A DNA stretch of 64,000 bases, from contig CALIRQ010000013.1 of the NCBI GenBank assembly GCA_938042195.1, forward strand, positions 1 to 64,000. The letters are read 5' to 3'. Position numbers and translations under genes: made by a program. The notes below the pieces were generated by a model. The model worked only from the letters and a program-made list of their open reading frames with translations, did no database searches and was not told the origin of the DNA. The DNA comes from an uncultured archaeon (GTDB taxonomy: Archaea; Thermoproteota; Bathyarchaeia; 40CM-2-53-6; CALIRQ01). Within the stretch, counting starts at the first letter, position 1. Each line of letters opens with the position of its first letter. Below are positions 29,701 through 37,676 of this stretch, one piece after another.

Positions 29701-29766
29701 GGGGTGACGTCCGGTTCGCGCCGGCGAGCTGCTAGCGCCTGGGGGTTAGCGCACCCTTTGCCGGAC
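29701..29766 (+). ncRNA. Possible structured RNA with a pseudoknot-compatible layout
   Basis: GGGTG 29702-29706 / CACCC 29752-29756 crosses GTCCGG 29709-29714 / CCGGAC 29761-29766. Confidence 0.25.
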
Positions 29767-29788
29767 GGGCTTATTGGAGAAAAGAAAA

Positions 29789-29800
29789 TTTTTATATAAG
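29789..29800 (+). promoter_or_regulatory. Predicted TATA box (tttttatataag) for the Phe leader
   Basis: AT-rich box; TSS expected near 29818-29823. Confidence 0.6.
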
Positions 29801-29845
29801 GATTCGCAGACCCTAAGCCCCATCAGGCTGGCCGAGGAGCCCGCG

Positions 29846-29908
29846 ATGTCCAAGGGAAGGTGCCTCAGATTCGAGTTCGCCTTTGGGCCAGCGAGCTTCT
29901 TCTTTTAA
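29846..29908 (+). CDS. Candidate Phe-rich leader peptide MSKGRCLRFEFAFGPASFFF (20 aa)
   Basis: ATG...TAA translated by hand; 6 Phe of 20 residues including a terminal FFF-stop; upstream of paaK; stop lies 3 nt before the hairpin. Confidence 0.68.
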   Translation: MSKGRCLRFEFAFGPASFFF

Positions 29909-29911
29909 TGG

Positions 29912-29934
29912 GCCCCATCTCGCTGGGATGGGGC
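29912..29934 (+). promoter_or_regulatory. Candidate attenuator hairpin GCCCCATC-TCGCTGG-GATGGGGC
   Basis: 8-bp perfect stem; loop 29920-29926 is complementary to CCAGCGA 29888-29894; 3' arm plus TT is complementary to AAGCCCCATC 29815-29824. Confidence 0.72.
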
Positions 29935-30006
29935 TTATGCATCGAGCGAGCATAAAGCATTAAAAATGCCCCGCGGCCTCGGCTGGCCAACAGAGGAGAT
30001 GCGGGA

Positions 30007-31353
30007 TTGGAGAAGGTGAAGTATTGGGAACCGGCCATAGAGCTGATGGAGAAATCTGATCTCGAGAGGCTACAGTTAAAGCGATTGAAGCATATGCTGA
30101 ATTACGTATACGAGAGGAGCAGGTTCTACCATGAGAGGTTCAGGCAAGCGGGCCTTAGGCCAAGCGACCTCAGATCGCTGAAGGATTTGGAGAAGTTCCC
30201 GTTCACCACGAAGGAAGATCTGAGGAAGGAGGCGTATCCCTACGGGGGCCCATTCCTCTGCGTCCCCAGGGAGAAGATAATTTGCTACCACATGAGCTCA
30301 GGGAGCACGGGAATCCCGACCGTTGGGGCCTATACCTACAAGGACTATGAAACTTGGATGAACATAATGGCCCGCTGCTATGTCGCGGCGGGAGTCGGCG
30401 AGGGCGACATAGTCATGAACATATATGGCTATGGGCTATTCACGGGCGGCTTGGGCTTCCACGGTAGCGCCCATCTGGTGGGGGCAGCGGTGATACCGTG
30501 GAGCGTTGGCAGGACCAAGGCCATGATAAAGGCCCTGAAGGATTATAGGGCCACCGTGATAACGGGGACCCCATCCTACGAGTATTACGTGGCCGAGCTG
30601 ATTAAGGAGATGGGGATCGATCCGGAGAGGGATCTTGCCCTCAGGGTCGCGATACCCGGCGCCGAGATGTGGACCGAGGTGATGCGGAAGAGGATCGAGG
30701 AGGGGCTCGGCCTCAAGGCTAGGGGCGGCGGAGCTAGGGACATTTACGGGACCACGGAGGCCATAGGCCCTGGGGCCGGGCAGGAATGCGTCTTCGAGCA
30801 AGGCTTCCACTTCTGGACGGATAATTGGTATTTGGAGATAATCGACCCGAAGACCAACGAGCCCATAGGCCCCGGAGAGGAGGGGGAGCTCGTGATAACC
30901 CATTTGACTAGGGAGGGCCTGCCCTTGATAAGGTATAGGCAGGGCGACCTTACGGTGCTGGATGACGAGCCTTGCGAATGCGGCAGGAAGGCATTCCCCA
31001 GGTGCAAAAGGATCAGGGGCAGGGTCGACGACGCCATACATTATAGGGGAGTGAACATCTGGCCATCCGCGATACAAGAGGCCCTCCTGAAGTTCCCGGA
31101 GGTCAAGGAGTATCAGGTGGAGCTGGACAAGACGAGGATCCCCAACGAGCTGACGATAAGGATAGAGGTCGAGAGGGAGGTTATGGAGAAGAGGGAGAGG
31201 AACGCGCACTTCATGAAGGCCATACTGGACGAGCTGAGGGGCGCCATCTTTGTGACCCCGAAGGTGGAGCTGGTGGAGGAAGGAAGCCTGCCCAGGTTCG
31301 AGGGGAAATCAAAGCGCGTAATGATAAAGGAGCCCGAAAACCAAGCCAGCTGA
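30007..31353 (+). CDS. paaK: Phenylacetate-CoA ligase family protein (TTG start)
   Basis: SSGSTGIPTVGAYT; YGTTEAIGPG; RGRVDDAIHYRGVNIWPSAIQEALL. Confidence 0.93.
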   Translation: MEKVKYWEPAIELMEKSDLERLQLKRLKHMLNYVYERSRFYHERFRQAGLRPSDLRSLKDLEKFPFTTKEDLRKEAYPYGGPFLCVPREKIICYHMSSGSTGIPTVGAYTYKDYETWMNIMARCYVAAGVGEGDIVMNIYGYGLFTGGLGFHGSAHLVGAAVIPWSVGRTKAMIKALKDYRATVITGTPSYEYYVAELIKEMGIDPERDLALRVAIPGAEMWTEVMRKRIEEGLGLKARGGGARDIYGTTEAIGPGAGQECVFEQGFHFWTDNWYLEIIDPKTNEPIGPGEEGELVITHLTREGLPLIRYRQGDLTVLDDEPCECGRKAFPRCKRIRGRVDDAIHYRGVNIWPSAIQEALLKFPEVKEYQVELDKTRIPNELTIRIEVEREVMEKRERNAHFMKAILDELRGAIFVTPKVELVEEGSLPRFEGKSKRVMIKEPENQAS

Positions 31354-31364
31354 GGTGGAATCCC

Positions 31365-31559
31365 TTGGGCGTGAAGGCGAGGGAATTATGGGACTTTGAA
31401 AGGGATTTGAAAAACCTTAAGGACATCGTCGATGCCCAAATAGAGAAGTCTAGGAAGATGGGCCTCCGATCCCATGAGAGGGCCCTTTTGCGCATAAAGA
31501 GCCAAATACAAACTTTGCTCGAGGGCTTGGGATCCGAGGAGCCGGGGTTCTCCATCTGA
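31365..31559 (+). CDS. Small hypothetical protein downstream of paaK
   Basis: 64 aa helical ORF in the same orientation, 11 nt after paaK. Confidence 0.5.
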   Translation: MGVKARELWDFERDLKNLKDIVDAQIEKSRKMGLRSHERALLRIKSQIQTLLEGLGSEEPGFSI

Positions 31560-31695
31560 GTGCCCATTCCCATCATCCGGGGATCCAAACGTATGCCTCA
31601 GGAAAACCGGAAACGAATTGGCCCCGGCTCCTTTGCCCATGGCGCATGGAACGGGATGGCAGCAAGGCTTGGACGATCGCGATGCCACGCACGCC

Positions 31696-33216
31696 TTATT
31701 CGTTGCGAGTCCCGAACAAGCTCCTGAAGGCTGGCCTATAGCATGGGCCGTATATTATGAGCCCCTCTTTTCCTTGGCAATACAACCTCCTTATAACGAC
31801 CTCCACCTCCATGCCGACCTTTAGCTCCTTTGGCTTGCAGTCCACCAAGATCGCCCCACCCTTCCTCACGATGTCGTAGTTATGGCGGGTCCTGCCCCGG
31901 AGCTCAAGGACCTCGTAGGATATCAGCTTGGCCAGCTTCGGGAATCTGATCCTCGCGAGAGGCCCTTCGCAATCGTATTGGAGGCACCTCTCCCTTGGAG
32001 GCAGGTATATCCTCCTGCAACCATCGCAGGCGGTAACCTCCAAGGAATCGTTTCCCATCGGCTCCAGCTCCCCCACGATTTTCGGGAACTCTATCCTCCT
32101 TTTAACGGCCTTCAGCTTCTCCCTCACTATGTCCTTATAAGTTTCGAGCCTGATCTCGACCATCCGGCGCACGTAATCCTCGACGCTCGGCACCAAGCCC
32201 CTCTTCCTCTCTATGCCCGATCCAACCCTCAGCCAAGTGGCTATCGAGTAGGCGCCGGAGCCATACGATACGGCCAATATATTCTCGCCCGGCCTCGCAT
32301 GATCGAGGATCGATGCCAAGGCTATTGGGGTCGATGCCGCGTAAGTGTTCCCCGTATCCAAGACCCTGAGCCAGGGCTTCACCTTGCTTTCTATCTCCTC
32401 CGCGGATAGCCTAAGCCTTTCCCCGAATTGGCCCTGGGCCATCAGCCTGCAGGTCTTGAGCGGCATATAGCCAGATGGTTGATGGAAGGTTATCTTATCG
32501 AAATCCGAGATCGAGACTTCTGGATGCCTCTTGAGGAGGTTTAGGATCGCCCCAGTTACATGGGAGATGTACGCCTCGACGGTCGTCCTCCCGAAATGAC
32601 TGGGGACCTTCGCCCCCTCCCTCCTCCAAAAGTCCATGAGCAGGCTCGAGTATGGCGCCGCGTCCACTATCTCGGCAACCGTATCCCCTCTCCCCACGAC
32701 GAAGGCTCCGGCCCCGGCGCCGGCCGAATACTCTAGGGGATCCCCCACCCTAGCCTGGGCTACATCGGAGCCTATCGCCAAGCCGTATTTGGCGAACCCG
32801 CTCTTGACTTGGCTGAATACGAAGTTGAGGCTTTGCATTCCAGCGTTACAAGCGCCCTCCACATCCCCAACGAATGCCTCCTCCCCAACGCCGACGAAGG
32901 AGGCGACGTGCCTCGCCACGGTCCCAACGGCATAGGGCTTGGACTCGGTCCCCACGACGACCGTGTCGATCTCGCCTGGATCGATCCCGGCCATCTTTAT
33001 GGCGTTCTCGGCGGCCTCGGTCGCGAGCGTTATGGAATCCTCCAGCATCCCGGCTATGGACTTCATGCTCAACAATAATCCGCGTTTGACCTTTTCAAGG
33101 ACCTCCCTCAGATCCCTCCTCCCCTTCTCCCTCTCCTTGACTATCGTTTCGGTCCTTATCCTTTGCCAAGGTATGTAGACACCATACCCCAGTATCCCTA
33201 CGTCGTCCTCGCTCAA
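31696..33216 (-). CDS. HMG-CoA synthase-like thiolase-fold protein fused to a C-terminal DUF35-like zinc-ribbon/OB domain
   Basis: GDVEGACNAGMQSL, HQPSGYMPLK, SYGSGAYS; C-terminal CDGCRRIYLPPRERCLQYDCEGPL. Confidence 0.88.
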   Translation of the reverse strand: MSEDDVGILGYGVYIPWQRIRTETIVKEREKGRRDLREVLEKVKRGLLLSMKSIAGMLEDSITLATEAAENAIKMAGIDPGEIDTVVVGTESKPYAVGTVARHVASFVGVGEEAFVGDVEGACNAGMQSLNFVFSQVKSGFAKYGLAIGSDVAQARVGDPLEYSAGAGAGAFVVGRGDTVAEIVDAAPYSSLLMDFWRREGAKVPSHFGRTTVEAYISHVTGAILNLLKRHPEVSISDFDKITFHQPSGYMPLKTCRLMAQGQFGERLRLSAEEIESKVKPWLRVLDTGNTYAASTPIALASILDHARPGENILAVSYGSGAYSIATWLRVGSGIERKRGLVPSVEDYVRRMVEIRLETYKDIVREKLKAVKRRIEFPKIVGELEPMGNDSLEVTACDGCRRIYLPPRERCLQYDCEGPLARIRFPKLAKLISYEVLELRGRTRHNYDIVRKGGAILVDCKPKELKVGMEVEVVIRRLYCQGKEGLIIYGPCYRPAFRSLFGTRNE

Positions 33217-33357
33217 CCGCGCGCTGACCCCTTCGAGCCCTTTGCGATCCGCTCCAAATTTATGCCTTTTCCGATCCGTAGATTGAGAAATGGCTCCTAT
33301 GCCAACTCTTCGCTACTAAAGCGCGAGGCGGGGGGGATAATTATCTTCCCCTCTCCA

Positions 33358-33939
33358 CTAAGCCCAGGGTATGGTCGTCTTGCCGAGGACCCCATATGCG
33401 AGGACCACTAGGCCGATGGCCGCCATGGCTCCACCCGCATAATTGAGCTCGTATCCCTTTCTCTCCTCTTTGTATGAAATCGTTCGGCTATTGAATAGCT
33501 CCAATTCAACAACCTTCTTAAGCGGGGAATGGGAATTGTCGAATACCAGATAATGGCGCCCAGGTCTCTTTATCGGCAGGGAGAAGTTCAAACCCTCTGA
33601 CCTGGGCTTATCCAAGAGCGGGTACGCCCCTGGGTTGCCCTCCGCGTATTTCCTGAAACCATCCTCGTCATATATCGCGAAGTTTATGTCGCCCCTCCCC
33701 CCCTCCATATACACCGATACCCTGAATCCGCCGAACAACTTCGTTCCGGGATCCAAGGCGCGCGTTTCGATAACCTCCCTCTGACCCACTACGTACTCCC
33801 TATGGAGTAGAGGCTCAACCTCCTCCTTCGGCACATCGACCGTATAGGTCCTCTCCCCGTAGATGGCCAAGAGAAGCCCGATCGAGAGCAACAGGATCCC
33901 GAGGAGGAGCGGCTTCGGTTTCAAAGCGAGACCCCTCAA
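33358..33939 (-). CDS. Hypothetical membrane protein with N- and C-terminal TM segments
   Basis: 193 aa with hydrophobic termini. Confidence 0.55.
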   Translation of the reverse strand: MRGLALKPKPLLLGILLLSIGLLLAIYGERTYTVDVPKEEVEPLLHREYVVGQREVIETRALDPGTKLFGGFRVSVYMEGGRGDINFAIYDEDGFRKYAEGNPGAYPLLDKPRSEGLNFSLPIKRPGRHYLVFDNSHSPLKKVVELELFNSRTISYKEERKGYELNYAGGAMAAIGLVVLAYGVLGKTTIPWA

Positions 33940-34076
33940 TTTATCCCCGAGGTCCTCCTATAAAGGATTGACCCGCCCCCGCTCCCAATATGGGGGTTCG
34001 ACCACCGCGGCTATCGCCCCCGATAACCCGCCCGATCGCGCCAGATGCCCCTTGGCCCCTCGATGATCGATGCCGT

Positions 34077-34853
34077 TCACTTTTCCTTGGCTGCTTTGGC
34101 CAGGGCTACCATTTGCCCCAGATCCTGTCCCACGCCCGTTGTGCTGACGACTATCAGATTTTTCTCCCTGGCTATCTCCGTTAACGTTTGTAATTCCCTA
34201 AGCCTCATCGATAAGGGGGCCTTTTGGTACATCTCCGCCGCTTCGCTCATTTTGGCCGCCGCTTGATATTCTCCCTCGGCTATTATTATCCTGGACCTCC
34301 TCTCGCGTTCAGCCTCGGCCTGCTTGGCTATCGCCCTCTGCATGGCCTCGGGCAGGGATACGTCCTTTATGGAAACCGTGGTGACCTTTATCCCCCACGG
34401 ATCCGTGGCCCTGTCCAGTAGCTCCGTTAGCCTCTTGCTCAGCTCCTCCCTTTTGGAGAGCAGCTCATCCAGTTCCACTTGGCCCAGGACGTCCCTCAGG
34501 ATCGTTTGGGAAAGCAGGTTCGTGGCGAGTATATAATTCTCGACGGAAACGACGGCCTTCACCGGATCGAACACCCTATAATATACCACGGCGTCCACGT
34601 CGACCGTTACGTTATCCTTCGTGATTATCCTCTGCTTTGGTACGTCGAAGGTGACTATCCTGAGGTCGACGACCCTGAACATATCGACCATCGGGATCCT
34701 GAAGAAGAGCCCCGGGCCCTTGGCGCCTATCAACCGCCCCAGCCTGAAGATCACGGCCCTTTGATATTCCTTCACGACCCTTATTGATGAGCTCAATATG
34801 GCCAAGATGAGTATCGCGGCGAACATCAGGGGGATGAGTTCGGCTACGGTCAA
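34077..34853 (-). CDS. SPFH/stomatin-like (slipin) protein
   Basis: SSIRVVKEYQRAVIFRLGRLIGAKGPGLFFRIPMVDMFRVVDLR; VTTVSIKDVSLPEAMQRAIAKQAEAERERR. Confidence 0.95.
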   Translation of the reverse strand: MTVAELIPLMFAAILILAILSSSIRVVKEYQRAVIFRLGRLIGAKGPGLFFRIPMVDMFRVVDLRIVTFDVPKQRIITKDNVTVDVDAVVYYRVFDPVKAVVSVENYILATNLLSQTILRDVLGQVELDELLSKREELSKRLTELLDRATDPWGIKVTTVSIKDVSLPEAMQRAIAKQAEAERERRSRIIIAEGEYQAAAKMSEAAEMYQKAPLSMRLRELQTLTEIAREKNLIVVSTTGVGQDLGQMVALAKAAKEK

Positions 34854-35010
34854 TTTAGGATCACGGCCAATTTAGGCCGATCGGGCAATAAAAAGGTATC
34901 GGGGAAGGCGGCCTACTTGCCCGGATCGCCTCGACCCCCTCCTAAAGTTTATTAATGATTTCAGCAAAAACTCCCCTGCGAAGGGTTCGATGCACCGATA
35001 AATTTTCCAG

Positions 35011-35307
35011 GTGAATCAAATGTCCGAAGGGTGCAAGCCCTGTTCTCCCTCCTGTCAATTCTTCAGATGTGGACAGAGGCAACTGGTCTTCAAGTCCAAG
35101 GTCCCTTGGTGCAGGTTCGCCGAGGAGGACTGCGATCCAAAATCCTGTAAGTACGCGCACTGCGTCAAGGAGAAACTCCTGCCGAACGGGATATGCGGCC
35201 TTACCTTGAAGCAAAGGCGGGTGGAAGTGCCTCCCCCGGAGGAGATACGCCCCGTCAGGCTGTCCGGGAAGCTAGCGCAGAAGATAAGGGAGAGGGAATT
35301 GTTCTGA
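35011..35307 (+). CDS. Cys-rich small protein
   Basis: 98 aa with Cys pattern CKPCSPSCQFFRC...CRFAEEDCDPKSCKYAHC. Confidence 0.6.
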   Translation: MNQMSEGCKPCSPSCQFFRCGQRQLVFKSKVPWCRFAEEDCDPKSCKYAHCVKEKLLPNGICGLTLKQRRVEVPPPEEIRPVRLSGKLAQKIRERELF

Positions 35308-35322
35308 GGATCAAGGGCATCG

Positions 35323-36147
35323 ATGACCAAGATAGCCTTCAGGGCGTTTGGGAATGTAGGGAGCAAGGAGGCCGAGAAACTACTCGAAATCGTTAGGGAC
35401 CTCTACGAGGGATTCGAGGATTCCCCAGACTTCGTCGAGATCCTCTTTTTCGAGGCTCTGGATCTGAGGAACGCCTATGTGGCCAAGGAGGCTGTGGGAC
35501 GATCGATTTCTGTAGATGATTTCGGGGCGCAGTTCCTCTCGGTTCACGAATGCTGGAGCGGCTCGCCTAGGATATACCTCTCCTTGGACGTCCTCAACTC
35601 CTTGCCGGAAGGCGCCTTGATGGGCGTGCTAGAGCATGAAGTGGGGCACACGATCCTACACGGCTCCCTCGAATCCTATGTATTCCCACTCGAGCTGGCG
35701 GCGGATTATTGGGCCGCCTTTGGGAGCGCGTTCGCTAGGAACCTGCTCGCCCTTGTCGCCGCATCGGTGAAGGACTTCGAGGTTACCCGGCTCTGGGCCA
35801 ATAGGAGGGCCTCCCGGGATCAGCTGGCCTTCGTCGAGCATCTGCTCAGCTCAAACGAGGCGGAGAGGGCGACCTACGCCATCGCTAAGGCCGAGCCCCC
35901 CTCAGCCTTATTATTCCGCGCCTCCGTAATGAAGCCCATCGCATGCGCTTATCCCTTGACGATGGATCCCGAGGTTGGGCCCAAGGCCGATAGGGCGATA
36001 TCCAGCTTCATAGGCTTCATGGAAGACGGCGAGAGGCGCGGGATATTGGGAATACTGGAGGATGTGGCATCGAAGGGCCTTAACGACACCTTGGGGAATG
36101 TCATCGCGGCCATGGAGGGCCTAAGGCGCAGATTCCCGGTTTCCTAA
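35323..36147 (+). CDS. Predicted zinc metalloprotease-like protein
   Basis: LEHEVGHTILHG (HExxH) with downstream LAADYWAAFGSAFA. Confidence 0.6.
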   Translation: MTKIAFRAFGNVGSKEAEKLLEIVRDLYEGFEDSPDFVEILFFEALDLRNAYVAKEAVGRSISVDDFGAQFLSVHECWSGSPRIYLSLDVLNSLPEGALMGVLEHEVGHTILHGSLESYVFPLELAADYWAAFGSAFARNLLALVAASVKDFEVTRLWANRRASRDQLAFVEHLLSSNEAERATYAIAKAEPPSALLFRASVMKPIACAYPLTMDPEVGPKADRAISSFIGFMEDGERRGILGILEDVASKGLNDTLGNVIAAMEGLRRRFPVS

Positions 36148-36956
36148 GGGGGATCCGGGAGCCCCCGCTCCAGTATCCTCCTAGCGAAGGTGAGATAACC
36201 CGTGTGCCCTATCATCCGAGTGGCCGGCCTAGTCTTCCCGGGCCTCACGAGGATCTCCCTGAGGAGGCATTCATAGGTTTCTATATCGGCGAACCTTCCC
36301 TCGGCCAACGAAGCCACAACCCTCTCAACTTGATTTATGGTGGGACAAAAGATCGCTATGCAGCCCCCTCCAACCAAGGCCTCCTCCGCCAAGGGGACGA
36401 CCTCCCAAGGATCGCCTATATCAACCGCCACGGCATCCACATCCCTCTCCTCGAGCCCGGCCTTGGCATCAGCTTCCTTGAAGGTTACGTAATCCAAGAG
36501 CCCGGCTTTGGATAGGTTCCTCTTGGCTATCTCCACGAACTCCTTCCTGGTTTCATAGGTGAAGACCATGCCACCAGGCCTGACGGCGTTCGCGAGGGCC
36601 ATCGTCAGCGAACCGCTCCCGGTGCCTATCTCTACAACCCTCTTGCCGGGCCCAACCCCTAACCTCAAGAGCTCGAGCCCTATGTCCTTAGGATACATTA
36701 TCTGCGTCGGCCTCTCGGCCTTCATTATAAGATCATAAATCGTCGGCTTCAGGGCAAAGAACCGCTCCCCCAAGTTGCTGAATATCGAACAACCATAGGG
36801 TCTCCCCACTAGGTCCCCGAGGCTGACCACCCCCTTATGGGTATGAAACTCCCTTCCCTTTGATACCTTGACGAGCCATTTCCCTCTTTGATCCAAATAT
36901 AGCAGGACGTATTTCCCTTCTTCGATAACTTTATCGCCGTTTCCCATCGATCCCAA
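36144..36956 (-). CDS. trmI: tRNA (adenine-N1)-methyltransferase, TrmI-like
   Basis: IMYPKDIGLELLRLGVGPGKRVVEIGTGSGSLTMALANAV. Confidence 0.9.
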   Translation of the reverse strand: MGSMGNGDKVIEEGKYVLLYLDQRGKWLVKVSKGREFHTHKGVVSLGDLVGRPYGCSIFSNLGERFFALKPTIYDLIMKAERPTQIMYPKDIGLELLRLGVGPGKRVVEIGTGSGSLTMALANAVRPGGMVFTYETRKEFVEIAKRNLSKAGLLDYVTFKEADAKAGLEERDVDAVAVDIGDPWEVVPLAEEALVGGGCIAIFCPTINQVERVVASLAEGRFADIETYECLLREILVRPGKTRPATRMIGHTGYLTFARRILERGLPDPP

Positions 36957-37671
36957 GCTTCATCCCGTTGTCCAATTTCGCCGCCTTTAATCCCACTGGG
37001 GAGCTGGAGTCGATCGATGGTGAGCCCTCGGAAGCTTCATGTGGGACCGCGGATCCGATTAGATGGATGACGGCTTCGGAGAGATCCTCCCCAATCGCCA
37101 AATCGGCCGAGCCGATCGGCTCCTTGGGGCATATGGCTATCCCGAGGCCGATCCAAGGCGGGAAATCATGGATCGAATCCCCTATCGAGCAACATTCACG
37201 GCCCGCGATCCCGAACGAATCGCACACGCTTCGCATGACTTCGCCCTTGGATTCCAAGGGGACCGATACCAAGGCCCCACCCGTCAATCTGCCATCCCTC
37301 GCCTCCAAATCATTGGCCAAGCAAAAATCCATGCCGAGCCCATCGGCCAATCGCTTGGCCAAGGGCAGGAGGCCCGCGCTGATGATGCCAACCTTGATGC
37401 CATTCGCCTTGAGGGCCTCGATCAGCCGATCCGCCCCCCTCCTGAGAGGGATCTCGCCGAGGATCCCCTCAACCTCCTCGACCCTGATGCCCCTCCAAAG
37501 GCTCGCGTCCAACTGCGCCCATTCCTCATAGCTTATCTCGCCCGCGCGGTATCTCTCCAAGTGGCGCCTTCCCAAATCCCAGGTCCCCAAGCGCTCGTGC
37601 AGATATTGCCAGCTATTCGCCTCAACGAGCGTCCCGTCGAGATCCAATATGACCAGCCTTATGGCCGACAA
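36931..37671 (-). CDS. HAD-superfamily phosphatase (phosphoserine phosphatase-like)
   Basis: VILDLDGTLVEANSW; GIISAGLLPLAKRLADGLG; CSIGDSIHDFPP. Confidence 0.88.
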   Translation of the reverse strand: MSAIRLVILDLDGTLVEANSWQYLHERLGTWDLGRRHLERYRAGEISYEEWAQLDASLWRGIRVEEVEGILGEIPLRRGADRLIEALKANGIKVGIISAGLLPLAKRLADGLGMDFCLANDLEARDGRLTGGALVSVPLESKGEVMRSVCDSFGIAGRECCSIGDSIHDFPPWIGLGIAICPKEPIGSADLAIGEDLSEAVIHLIGSAVPHEASEGSPSIDSSSPVGLKAAKLDNGMKLGIDGKRR

Positions 37672-37676
37672 GATCG

